Source of the DNA: Methanocellales archaeon
Lineage (GTDB): Archaea; Halobacteriota; UBA148
Reading direction: 5' to 3'
NCBI GenBank assembly: GCA_030019435.1
Contig: JASEEV010000008.1
Location: forward strand, 9,546 to 47,750
Length of the DNA stretch: 38,205 nucleotides
Below the pieces are notes generated by a model. The model was given only the letters and a program-made list of their open reading frames with translations, had not been told where the DNA came from and did no database searches. This document shows positions 1 through 8,117 of this stretch, one piece after another. A program made the position numbers and the translations under genes. Within the stretch, counting starts at the first letter, position 1. Each line of letters begins with the position of its first letter.

Positions 1-958
1 TCCCAGAGTAAAACGTAACGGTGATTATTTCTGCTGTGTAATGTATAAAAAACATCAAAAATATTGATATCAAGACCATATATCTTATGGAGTCCGTCAA
101 TGAAAAAGCGATAGATTCACGATCCTCCTTTTTGATAAATGATGGAGTAATGCTGCCCCTAAACGATGTCACCAGTATGAGAATCATGTTTGATAACGTC
201 CTCCCAACGCTAAACTCGGCAAGAGCCCCCATTTTCTCCAGCAATCCCATCATGACTTGCAACACATTTGCTATAACCGGAGACATAATGCTCATTGCCA
301 AGAACCACACCCAGTAATGCTTTGCCTCGTGCTTTATGTCTTCAAATATCGTTCGGGTGGTTTCTTTGGGAAGTGATCTCAAAACATCTTTTGCAGCAAA
401 AAACATGCAAAATAACAACGGTAAAGCGAATACGAGAACAATTAGATCCAGCCTGGAAGTGGAGACGTGATACAGCACGATGTAGACCAAAATTAGTCGA
501 AGAACGCCCTCCAAGATCTGCAGCGATCCAAACAAACGAAAGTGTTGAAAGGACTGCAGAAAACTCCTCATGTACTCGGAGGGTGCAAATAGTATGAAAA
601 ACATTGCAGCATATAGGTAACTTCTGCTAAAAACAAATCCCAGCACGATAAGAGCAAAAAAGGTCAAGAGTATCAGTATTATTTTAATTTTAGAGCCTAA
701 ATACACCATATATTTCGCAACATCGATCTGTTTGTCTTTGTACCTCTGCACGAAGTAGTTCGCAAGTGCATCTAATCCAAAATCGGTGAATAGATATGCC
801 ATAGCAGCTATGGACATGATGAACATGAAAAGTCCAAACATCTCCACTTCCAATTTTCTGGCTAGTAAGATGGAAACTAAAAGCATAGCAGCTGCAGATA
901 TATATGCACCGCCAGTTAAGGCGACAGAGCCTGTGACCACCCTTACTTTCTCTTTCAT
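1..958 (-). CDS. Polysaccharide flippase (Wzx/RfbX-like), C-terminus cut by window edge
   Basis: An open minus-strand frame runs from an ATG at 958 to the window edge without a stop, about 319 codons. It is very hydrophobic. The N-terminus (MKEKVRVVTGSVALTGGAYI) is followed by a membrane segment ending LLARKLEVEMFGLF, the layout of MOP-superfamily oligosaccharide flippases, whose first helix is followed by an R-L/F-G segment. More helices follow at about residues 75-100, 145-165, 205-230 and near the edge. Such proteins move lipid-linked glycans across the cytoplasmic membrane, which fits the glycan genes that follow. The family usually has 400-500 residues, so roughly a third is missing. Confidence in the broad class is good; the substrate cannot be told. 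Confidence 0.75.
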   Translation of the reverse strand, partial: MKEKVRVVTGSVALTGGAYISAAAMLLVSILLARKLEVEMFGLFMFIMSIAAMAYLFTDFGLDALANYFVQRYKDKQIDVAKYMVYLGSKIKIILILLTFFALIVLGFVFSRSYLYAAMFFILFAPSEYMRSFLQSFQHFRLFGSLQILEGVLRLILVYIVLYHVSTSRLDLIVLVFALPLLFCMFFAAKDVLRSLPKETTRTIFEDIKHEAKHYWVWFLAMSIMSPVIANVLQVMMGLLEKMGALAEFSVGRTLSNMILILVTSFRGSITPSFIKKEDRESIAFSLTDSIRYMVLISIFLMFFIHYTAEIITVTFYSG

Positions 959-1044
959 AAGTGATAGAAATAAACGTGATTCTCATATATAGCTAACCCA
1001 ATCTTTTATATTGTTGTTTGGATCAATGTTGAGCGGTGCGTTAC
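959..1044. promoter_or_regulatory. Divergent promoter region
   Basis: Short AT-rich gap between the leftward flippase gene and the rightward gene at 1045. It contains TATA-like stretches (around 985-993 and 1003-1012) that could serve the two divergent genes. Exact promoter assignment is a guess. Confidence 0.3.
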
Positions 1045-1500
1045 ATGTTCTCGGATAAGCATCGCTTCGGAAAGATGCTCCTGATATTCACGCTGATACT
1101 AGCTCTATGCTACTATGGATATTGCAAGGGACCTGAAACCGAAAAACCAGAACTACGCGATTATTTGAACAACGCGGAACTCTTTGATGGAAGAGAGCTG
1201 ATTTCGCCATATTCCAAGGTTGGTAATGTCACCAAGGACAGTTTCGAACTGATCTATGATAACGGAAGAAGTAGGATAGTTGTCATCGGCGATGCTGATG
1301 GGTTGGAAACAGGAGACATCGTGAGTGTTAAAGCGATCTTCAGAAAGGATGGTTTTTTGGAACTAGAAGAGCTTCACGTCCACAAAAATTTGGATATACA
1401 GTGGTATGTGTCTCTTATTCCCATCCCATTTGTCATCCTATTCTTCTTCAGAGAATTCGGATTTAGTCGTAGAAAGTTAGAGTTCAAATGGAGGAGGTAA
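1045..1500 (+). CDS. Small membrane protein with OB-fold-like extracytoplasmic domain
   Basis: About 151 residues. There is a hydrophobic helix near the N-terminus (LLIFTLILALCYYGYC), a polar beta-rich middle of about 85 residues with alternating hydrophobic strands (SRIVVIGDADGLETGDIVSV) typical of an OB-like barrel, and a second helix near the C-terminus followed by a basic tail. I chose ATG 1045 because GGTG at 1035-1038 lies six bases upstream; a GTG at 1036 would add three residues. The stop is one base before the apparent start of the DUF457-like gene, so the two are probably co-transcribed. I do not recognise a named family; the OB-like reading rests on strand pattern only. Confidence 0.6.
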   Translation: MFSDKHRFGKMLLIFTLILALCYYGYCKGPETEKPELRDYLNNAELFDGRELISPYSKVGNVTKDSFELIYDNGRSRIVVIGDADGLETGDIVSVKAIFRKDGFLELEELHVHKNLDIQWYVSLIPIPFVILFFFREFGFSRRKLEFKWRR

Positions 1501-1501
1501 A

Positions 1502-1936
1502 ATTCCAGATCTATTAACACATTTTTTGGTCGCCTACCTGCTTGTGAAGGTGGGGAAAATCGAGAAATACCCGAGTCTGATATACCTGGGCACCATACTA
1601 CCAGACGTCCTTACGAGGTTCAATGATTTCTTAATGCATGATTTCAATTGGTTTTTTACCCCATTGCACACGCCTCTGGTCATGTTCTTGACCTGTCTCT
1701 TGATCACATATTTTTTTGAGGAAAATAGGAGAAAAATGGTTTTCATAAGCCTGATGATAGGATCGTTTTTACATCTGTTCTTGGACGTTCTACAGATACA
1801 CTGGGTTACCACCTACTACCTGTTTTATCCACTTTCATGGGAAAAATTTGAATTTGGCCTGTTTTGGCCCCATCAGAGCATCTATTTTATCCCAGTTCTG
1901 CTGCTTATGTCTGTTATAATCCTTTTGAGAAAGTAA
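1502..1936 (+). CDS. DUF457/YdjM-like membrane-bound metal-dependent hydrolase, apparent ATT start
   Basis: Integral membrane protein of about 144 residues with the family signposts: an N-terminal PDLLTHFLVAY, then GTILPDV, HTPL and GSFLHLFLDVLQ, whose His and Asp residues are thought to bind metal in YdjM-like proteins. A TTG at 1526 would drop the conserved PDLLTH segment. Reading upstream in frame gives Ile-Pro-Asp-Leu-Leu-Thr-His with an ATT at 1502, and a strong GGAGGAGG lies just before it (1490-1497), so ATT is the likely initiation codon. It overlaps no gene and follows the OB-like membrane gene by one base. Function in archaea is unproven; membrane remodelling or lipid hydrolysis is usually assumed. 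Confidence 0.75.
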   Translation: MPDLLTHFLVAYLLVKVGKIEKYPSLIYLGTILPDVLTRFNDFLMHDFNWFFTPLHTPLVMFLTCLLITYFFEENRRKMVFISLMIGSFLHLFLDVLQIHWVTTYYLFYPLSWEKFEFGLFWPHQSIYFIPVLLLMSVIILLRK

Positions 1937-1987
1937 TTCGAGAAACTTTATTTATGATTCATACACGTCTGTATTGAGGGATAACTT

Positions 1988-2593
1988 TTGAGTACAAAAC
2001 AGAACTCAAATCAATCGCCATACGATGACATTTACGTCAAACGTGGGGCTAGACCAACAAAAGAGCATATCCAAGAGATACTTGCCCTTGCAGGAAACGT
2101 CAGTGGCAGAGTTCTAGATGTGGGATGTGGTGAGGGAATAATTCTTCAACATTTTAGCGATGCAGTAGGAATGGATATTTCCGTCAAGGCCTTATTGTTG
2201 GCGAAAAAAAATGTAGATAAGGAGTTAGTCCACTCATCAGCTACCCATTTGCCATTTAAAGAGCATAGCTTTGATTTGCTCGTATTATCCGAGGTTATTC
2301 AATATTTGAATGATTCTGATGTAGACAAAATGCTTAAGGATGCCAAAAGAGTACTAAAACCAAGCGGGAGAGCCATAATTGCAGCTCCAAATAAAAATTG
2401 TTTGCTCCGACCAATCTTTTGGATCTTTAATCCCTTTGCCAGAGCTATCGTCAAACAGTATGGTAAAGATACACTAAAACAAAAACTAAGAGAGCATTTT
2501 GAAGTCGAAAAAATATATTTAAGACCCCATCCCCCCTGGCTGCCAAAATTTGAGTTGCTAGAGCGGAGGATGTATGCGTTGGTCAGAAAATGA
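1988..2593 (+). CDS. SAM-dependent methyltransferase (type 11 family)
   Basis: 201 residues, starting at TTG 1988 with a GAGGG-type site about ten bases upstream. Motif I is VLDVGCGEG (about residues 38-46) with the acidic end of strand 2 in GMDIS; the later LLVLSEVIQYL and VLKPSGRAIIAAPN segments are the usual motif II/III region of class I methyltransferases. It probably methylates a small molecule, sugar or lipid of the glycan pathway. It converges with the next gene: its TGA ends at 2593 and the neighbour's stop begins at 2594, so there is no room for separate terminators. Confidence 0.85.
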   Translation: MSTKQNSNQSPYDDIYVKRGARPTKEHIQEILALAGNVSGRVLDVGCGEGIILQHFSDAVGMDISVKALLLAKKNVDKELVHSSATHLPFKEHSFDLLVLSEVIQYLNDSDVDKMLKDAKRVLKPSGRAIIAAPNKNCLLRPIFWIFNPFARAIVKQYGKDTLKQKLREHFEVEKIYLRPHPPWLPKFELLERRMYALVRK

Positions 2594-3094
2594 TCAATCT
2601 AAATCCAACGATTTTCTCGCTACACAGACTACATCTATGCCTAGATTATAATGATCAAAGACAATATTTCTAAATCCAGCGTTATCACATATCTTCCTCA
2701 GTTCTTCTTCACTGTAGTAGTGTTCATGCATTCCATATTCCCCCAATAACTTGAATTTCACTAAGCTTCTCAAGATGATGTCACCCCACCATTTTGGTGT
2801 CAGAACTATTATTTGCCCCTCGTTTTTTAAAACCCTCACACACTCTCTGAACACAGTCTCAGCCTCTTCAGGCTTCATATGTTCTATTACTTGGCACAAA
2901 ACACAGCATGTAAATATTTTTGATCTAAAAGGCAGATGCCTAATATCTGATTGTACAAACGGTATAAGTCCTCCATGCTTGAATAACCTATCTTTATCAG
3001 TACCGACTTTGTACCCTCTCAGCATAGATGTAATATCTCCATCCTCACACCCCAAGTCTAGGGTTATACCCTCCTCTAGATACTTCAATATCAT
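2594..3094 (-). CDS. SAM-dependent methyltransferase
   Basis: 166 residues; a compact class I methyltransferase with TLDLGCEDGDI as motif I, FTCCVLCQVIEHM as the post-II segment and VLKNEGQIIVLTPKWWGD as motif III. An in-frame TAG seven codons upstream of ATG 3094 fixes the start region. It is a paralogue of the gene at 17,347 (shared ILTP-W-D and EEL segments), and its uninterrupted C-terminus shows what the broken tail of that gene should look like. It is oriented with the radical SAM gene upstream of it. Confidence 0.85.
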   Translation of the reverse strand: MILKYLEEGITLDLGCEDGDITSMLRGYKVGTDKDRLFKHGGLIPFVQSDIRHLPFRSKIFTCCVLCQVIEHMKPEEAETVFRECVRVLKNEGQIIVLTPKWWGDIILRSLVKFKLLGEYGMHEHYYSEEELRKICDNAGFRNIVFDHYNLGIDVVCVARKSLDLD

Positions 3095-3153
3095 TTTTGC
3101 ACATTTTTCCTTCTATAGTTTGTTAAAAGAGCCATGTCTGCCAACAGAAGAGA

Positions 3154-4575
3154 TTACTCGAATAACAAGGTCGACCCCACTCTGATATATTGGTATAGCT
3201 GTCGAGGGCTTCTTATTTCCAAGAGTGCTTTTAGCAATCGTTTAGGTCTAAAGTAGAACTCTTTATAGGCTTTTTTCAAATAATAACTCAAATCCTCTAT
3301 AGAAAGGGTCTTCGTTCTGCATACGCCTCCTTCTGGGGAGTGCAAATCATACATTTCCCAGTCCTCTCCCATCAAACAACCCTCTTCCTTAGCAACTTCA
3401 TAGAGTTCGGTTCCAGGAAATGGGGTCGCCACGCAAAATTGAACATGATTTGGCTCAATTTCTTTCGCGAATTCTATCGTTTCCATTATGGTCTCTTTGG
3501 TATCCCAAGGCATGCCCATCAAAAAACTTGCATTAGCCTGAATCCCTGCATCTTTGGTTGCTTTAAATACATCTCTAATCTGGTCGACCGTTACTTTTTT
3601 CTTCATTTTATCTAAGATGAACTGAGACCCAGATTCGGTGCCAAAAGTTATTTTATAGCAACCAGCTTCACTCATGGCGTCAAGCATCTCTTTGTCTAGC
3701 GTATCAACCCTACTTTCACATCCCCATATCATGCCCGAATCCAATTCTTTTAAGAGTTGGCATATTTTCTTTGTCCTTGCCTTACTCATGGTGAAAATGT
3801 CATCATTGAAAAAAATCTCTTTTACACCAAAATCATCCATCACATGTTTAACTTCTGCTACAACATTCTCGGGAGAGCGGGGACGCCACACTTTCTCGAA
3901 CATGATGCTCGAACCACAAAATATGCAATCATACGGGCATCCTCTGCTGCTGTAGACGGTGGTAAACGGAAGTTTCTTATAGATGACCGGTCGATACTGA
4001 ACATTAGGCAGCAAGTCCCTTGCAGGGTAGGGCAACTCATCGAGGTTTTTGATTAACTCTCTTTTCTCATTTATCTTTATTTCATCTCCATTCTTCCAGC
4101 CCAACCCCTTCACACCAGAAAGGTTCTTTCCGTCTTCTTCCAATTTTTGACAAAGCTCAAGAACAGTTTTTTCAGCTTCACCAATAGCAACAAAATCAAC
4201 AGATTTATCCCTCAACGCTTCGTAGGGCAGGACACTAACATGAGTTCCAAACAAGCAAATTTTTACCTCTGGAAAATTCTCTTTAATTCTCCGAGTCATT
4301 TGAACGTCAGATACGAAGGTAGGAGTGCACGTAGAGGATACAATCAGGTCAGGGGAGATCTTGTTGATTCTTGCAAACATGTCTTCGGGACTCAGTTCTT
4401 CAGCGATGCAATCAATTATGCTAACATCAAAGTCATTTGCCCTGAGAAGCCCTGCAACATAAGCCAGATGAAGAGGTGGTAGAAGCTCATAGACTGGCAT
4501 CCTCAGGATGCATTGACATCTGTACTCTCTAAAGCAATTTTCTTGGAAGGGTAAATTAACGAAGGTTACATGCAT
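3154..4575 (-). CDS. B12-binding-domain radical SAM protein
   Basis: 473 residues. Residues about 1-150 form a cobalamin-binding (B12-binding) domain with PPLHLAYVAGLLRAN and GTHVSVLP. The radical SAM core has the iron-sulfur motif SSRGCPYDCIFCG with Cys213, Cys217 and Cys220. GTESGSQFILDKMKKK and FLMGMPWDT are typical of the core's later strands. These proteins use SAM and often methylcobalamin to methylate or rearrange unreactive carbon centres, or to build unusual lipids and sugars. Placement between methyltransferases in a glycan locus suggests modification of an envelope molecule; the substrate is unknown. Starts at ATG 4575. Confidence 0.88.
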   Translation of the reverse strand: MHVTFVNLPFQENCFREYRCQCILRMPVYELLPPLHLAYVAGLLRANDFDVSIIDCIAEELSPEDMFARINKISPDLIVSSTCTPTFVSDVQMTRRIKENFPEVKICLFGTHVSVLPYEALRDKSVDFVAIGEAEKTVLELCQKLEEDGKNLSGVKGLGWKNGDEIKINEKRELIKNLDELPYPARDLLPNVQYRPVIYKKLPFTTVYSSRGCPYDCIFCGSSIMFEKVWRPRSPENVVAEVKHVMDDFGVKEIFFNDDIFTMSKARTKKICQLLKELDSGMIWGCESRVDTLDKEMLDAMSEAGCYKITFGTESGSQFILDKMKKKVTVDQIRDVFKATKDAGIQANASFLMGMPWDTKETIMETIEFAKEIEPNHVQFCVATPFPGTELYEVAKEEGCLMGEDWEMYDLHSPEGGVCRTKTLSIEDLSYYLKKAYKEFYFRPKRLLKALLEIRSPRQLYQYIRVGSTLLFE

Positions 4576-4595
4576 TTGCCATCATCGTCCACTGA

Positions 4596-5359
4596 TTAAT
4601 TATGGGAGTTGTATATTAACTTTTCACTACCGGGTTTTGCGTAATTTACTTTTTTTACGATACATGACAGAAATAATTTTTTACCAAAAGGTAGGTGCAT
4701 TCCATAATACAGTATCCGATTTATTATGGGAAGCACTGATCCGAGAAGTTTTAAGTAACGTAGAGGTGGCAAATATAACCCGGATTCTTCCGAACTAAGC
4801 TTATTACGAATGTTCCAATAATAATAAATCAGCCCCCCCCATGCAGCTTCTTTTTCAATATTTTAAATCCAACACTTGTAAGTAAATCGATAAAACCATC
4901 ATCATAACGTCTAAAACGTCCTTCAATTTTATCTTTAACAGAATACAACCCCGAATTATAAGGAACCTCAATGAGAGAGATGCCATTCCTTTTTAGGATT
5001 CTGTATATTTCTCGTATTGCTAATGTGTCATTTTCTATATCAGATAGACAATAAGATATGATAATCCTGTCAAAAACTTCGTCCACAAAAGGTAAATGGC
5101 AAATATCTCCTTGAACACATGTATTCTTTATTTTTGCTAAAGGGGCTCTGTCTATGTCCAGACCGATCCACCCTTGTCTAAGCAAATCACCGCTGCCGCA
5201 TCCGATCTCTACAATTTTTCCGCCTTCTTCTGGTGGCATTAATTCAATCATTTGTTTGCTTTTTCTCTTTTGTGAAAATTCGATAGGACCAACTATGTCC
5301 ATCTCTTTCATTTTTTCGTATTCATTTTCACTCCAAAAGACGTCCTTTCTCTTGCTCAT
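4596..5359 (-). CDS. SAM-dependent methyltransferase, frameshifted at a G8 tract
   Basis: The uninterrupted part (5359 to 4829, about 176 residues) has motif I VEIGCGSGDL, then GLDIDRAPLAK and CVQGDICHLPFVDEVFD, nearly the same as the methyltransferase at 15,124-15,840. Its frame stops right after a run of eight G (plus-strand C run at 4833-4840). One more G would continue the frame to a stop at 4596 and give about 80 further residues (LIYYYWNIRNKLSS, then NRILYYGMHLPFGKKLFLSC) that match the paralogue's C-terminus residue for residue in spacing. So this is a full-length gene broken by one missing G, either truly or through assembly. I take ATG 5359 as the start, matching the paralogue's N-terminus. 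Confidence 0.8.
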
Positions 5360-5370
5360 TTCCACAATCT

Positions 5371-6378
5371 CTATCCCATTTTTATCGTCTTTTTGAGCTT
5401 TGCAGACTGAAGGGCAGCCTCAGCCACCTCGATGGCTCTCAATCCCACTTCTCCGTCAGACACTGGTTTTGACCTGTCTTCCACGCATTCTATAAAGTGA
5501 TTGAGCTCTTCTTTAAGGGGCTCTTTATACTCCAAGGGAATGGTATGTACGCCCTCGTCTCTTAGACTAAAGAACGTTTGCCCGTCTACTTCATCGCTCA
5601 CGATCCTTGAACTGAATACTTTGAGCTCATGGGGCTTGAGATAATCGACCAGCGCACTTTTTTCACTTCCCGCCACTACTAACTCACGCCTCTTTCCGTA
5701 TACAGGCGTCAACCAGCTTTCCATGGCAAAACCATAAGTTCCTCCCTCAAATTTCATGGCAATCATGGCCGTTTCCTCAAACTTTGGCTGAAGCTGTTTT
5801 TCTATGAACGCCGTGATCTCTCGGGGATATTTGACATCAAGCAGATGACAGAAGATATCAAACTCATGGATCCCCAATGCGAAAATAACACCCATGTCCT
5901 TCCTAGGCGGTCCCATGGAATACCTATTCCCGATAAGGGTATATATCCTCCCAAGGTCCCCCCTATCCATCATGTCTTTCAATTTACATAGCGCTGAATG
6001 ATATCTAAAAATATGACCTACTGCAAGAATGCTATTTTCCTTCTTTGCAATCTGAATGAGTTCTCTGGCATGCTCGGAATTTAACGTCATCGGCTTCTCG
6101 ACAAATACATCCTTTCCAGCCTCTAAGAATTCCTTTGCTATCTCATAGTGGGTTGTCGATGGAGTGACGATGCTAACTGCTTGTATGTTTGGATCTTTCA
6201 ATATTTTCTCATAATTTGTACATTCCACTCCAAAACTTTGGCTTATTTCTTTAGCTCTCCTCTCATCTACATCATATATCTTGACGTGTTCGACTGCACA
6301 TTCTGCCGCGAGCTCCTTAAACACTCGGACGTGGTTTTCACCCCATTGCCCCACTCCTATTACTGCGACGCCCTTCAT
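5371..6378 (-). CDS. Gfo/Idh/MocA NAD-dependent sugar dehydrogenase (WbpB/WlbA-like)
   Basis: About 335 residues. The N-terminal Rossmann fold begins GVAVIGVGQWGENHVRVF, and FVEKPMT carries the catalytic EKP of the Gfo/Idh/MocA family; the C-terminal half is the alpha/beta dimerisation domain. With the next two genes it forms the known trio that oxidises UDP-GlcNAc uronate at C3, transaminates it and acetylates the amine, giving UDP-2,3-diacetamido-2,3-dideoxy-glucuronate. This sugar occurs in bacterial O-antigens and in archaeal N-glycans. Start: GGAGG at 6388-6384 lies five bases from ATG 6378, and the ATG at 6381 overlaps the aminotransferase stop, so translation is probably coupled. The 6-dehydrogenase that would make the uronate is not in the window. 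Confidence 0.85.
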   Translation of the reverse strand: MKGVAVIGVGQWGENHVRVFKELAAECAVEHVKIYDVDERRAKEISQSFGVECTNYEKILKDPNIQAVSIVTPSTTHYEIAKEFLEAGKDVFVEKPMTLNSEHARELIQIAKKENSILAVGHIFRYHSALCKLKDMMDRGDLGRIYTLIGNRYSMGPPRKDMGVIFALGIHEFDIFCHLLDVKYPREITAFIEKQLQPKFEETAMIAMKFEGGTYGFAMESWLTPVYGKRRELVVAGSEKSALVDYLKPHELKVFSSRIVSDEVDGQTFFSLRDEGVHTIPLEYKEPLKEELNHFIECVEDRSKPVSDGEVGLRAIEVAEAALQSAKLKKTIKMG

Positions 6379-7469
6379 CATCTCCTCCATGCCTTTATTG
6401 TGTTTACAACGTATTCAACTTGCCCTTCTGTTAACTGTGGATGAATCGGTAGAGATAGAACCTCTCTCGCGCACTTTTCGGTATTAGGCAAAGCCAAGTA
6501 TCTCGAATCGCCCATGCATGGCTGCCTGTGAACTGGAAGGGGGTAATGTATGCCAGTGCCAACACCACTCTTTTCCAAATGCTCTCTCAGCCCGTCCCTT
6601 TGGGGGGTTCTTATCACGTAAAGATGATAAACGTGCCTAGCCCATTCTTTTTCGATGGGGGTGGTAATTTGGTCCACATCTTCAAGGAGTTTGGTATAAA
6701 GATCTGCTACTTTTCGCCTTTTTTCTATCCACCCTGGTAGATGCTTCAGTTGTTGCCTCCCTATCGCTGAATGTATCTCACTGAGCCTGAAGTTCAGCCC
6801 AAGGATCCTGTGTATATGCTTATCCTCTTCTCTCCTCCCATGGTCTCGCAACATATATATCTTGTCCGCCAACTCCTCATCGTTTGTAACCACCATGCCC
6901 CCGTCACCACACACCGTCATGTTCTTTGATGGATAAAAACTGAAACAACCTATATCGCCGATTGTGCCAACTTTCTCGTTTTTACAGAGGGCTCCATGAG
7001 CTTGACAGGAATCCTCTATCACATGAAAACCGTTGTCTTGTGCCAAGTCAATTATTGGATCCATATCTGAGGGGTGACCATACAAGTGAACTGGAATGAT
7101 GGCTTTAGTTCTATCTGTAATCTTATCCTCTACATCTATAGGATCTATCGTATAGGTCTCCAGGTCAATGTCCACGAAGATCGGCTTGGCCCCAAGAAAT
7201 AGTATAGGGGTTGCAGTGGCGATGAATGTGTGGGATGGCACTATTACCTCATCCCCTTTACCAATCCCCACCGCAATGAGAGACAAAAGAATCGCAGCTG
7301 TTCCAGAACTTAAGCCGATGGCGTACTTGGCTGAGCAAAAATCTCGAAATTCGCCTTCAAATTTTCTTAACACCTCTCCTTTCACAAACCTTCCACTATC
7401 CAGCACTTCTAGTACTGACCTCCTTATTTCATCGTCGACATACATCTCACTAAGATTTATTTTTTCCAC
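6378..7469 (-). CDS. DegT/DnrJ/EryC1 PLP aminotransferase (WbpE-like)
   Basis: About 363 residues. Fold type I sugar aminotransferase with LSSGTAAILLSL near the N-terminus, HLYGHPSDMDPI, the cofactor-binding VIEDSCQAHGA and the PLP-binding lysine in FYPSKNMTVCGDGGM (about residue 182). LPVHRQP near the C-terminus is also typical. Placed between a Gfo/Idh dehydrogenase and a beta-helix acetyltransferase, the most likely reaction is amination of the 3-keto-uronate sugar nucleotide. Start: GGGAGG sits six bases before GTG 7469, whereas ATG 7487 has no ribosome site, so I prefer GTG; either way it overlaps the acyltransferase gene. Its stop overlaps the next gene's start as ATGA. Confidence 0.9.
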   Translation of the reverse strand: MEKINLSEMYVDDEIRRSVLEVLDSGRFVKGEVLRKFEGEFRDFCSAKYAIGLSSGTAAILLSLIAVGIGKGDEVIVPSHTFIATATPILFLGAKPIFVDIDLETYTIDPIDVEDKITDRTKAIIPVHLYGHPSDMDPIIDLAQDNGFHVIEDSCQAHGALCKNEKVGTIGDIGCFSFYPSKNMTVCGDGGMVVTNDEELADKIYMLRDHGRREEDKHIHRILGLNFRLSEIHSAIGRQQLKHLPGWIEKRRKVADLYTKLLEDVDQITTPIEKEWARHVYHLYVIRTPQRDGLREHLEKSGVGTGIHYPLPVHRQPCMGDSRYLALPNTEKCAREVLSLPIHPQLTEGQVEYVVNTIKAWRR

Positions 7470-8097
7470 GATTGGCCTCCCATTCATATGGCACTTTAAA
7501 ATAATTCAGGTCACACGTCAACTCATCTATTTTTTTGACGGCTTTGGCAGGATATCCGTAGGCCACAGAGTTATCAGGGATGTTTTTTGTAACGAGTGAC
7601 CCCATCCCAATCAGAGAGTTCTTTCCAATAATTACCCGCGGTCCTATGGTGACATTTCCCCCTATCTTGGCATTCCTCTTTATAACGACGCTTTTTGCAC
7701 AGTCCTCAAATCTGGGGCATGGAGGATGGGGGACATTTAAAATGACCACGGACGGACCTATCCAAACGTCATCTTCAATTTTAACGAACTCGGGGATAAA
7801 GCAATTGGAATGAATTCTCACATTATTCCCTATCCTGTTGTCACGCTCCACAACTGTATGACTGCCAATGCTAACGTTATCTCCGATGAGGTTGTTTTCT
7901 CTTAACAAGATTCCATGACCGGTTTGAAAGTTATTTCCTATTCTATTTCCCAAATATATCACGGAATGAGATCTGATGATCGCATCATCCCCAATAATCG
8001 TGGCCTTCTCCAACCCCACAGGCTCAACGCCGATCTCAACATATTCCCCTATCTTTGGATTTTTTCCTATAACCACATTATTACCTATCTTCGTCAT
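7450..8097 (-). CDS. Left-handed beta-helix acyltransferase (WbpD-like N-acetyltransferase)
   Basis: 215 residues made almost wholly of hexapeptide repeats of the [I/V]-G-x-x-x-x type (NKIGNN, VVIGKN, NRIGNN, AKIGGN, VTIGPR), ending in the classic GMGSLVTKNIPDNSVAYGYP cap. Members are trimeric CoA-dependent acetyltransferases. With the aminotransferase and dehydrogenase it should acetylate the new amine at C3 of the uronate sugar. Its start is the first ATG after a short gap from the nucleotidyltransferase, and its end overlaps the aminotransferase start, so the set reads as one operon. Confidence 0.88.
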   Translation of the reverse strand: MTKIGNNVVIGKNPKIGEYVEIGVEPVGLEKATIIGDDAIIRSHSVIYLGNRIGNNFQTGHGILLRENNLIGDNVSIGSHTVVERDNRIGNNVRIHSNCFIPEFVKIEDDVWIGPSVVILNVPHPPCPRFEDCAKSVVIKRNAKIGGNVTIGPRVIIGKNSLIGMGSLVTKNIPDNSVAYGYPAKAVKKIDELTCDLNYFKVPYEWEANRGKNKS

Positions 8098-8117
8098 TTA
8101 TTCTACCTGCTTTCAGT

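Noticed and set aside
295-597. Plus-strand frames across 87-992
   Set aside because: They are antisense to the flippase gene, whose frame is open throughout and has clear membrane segments.
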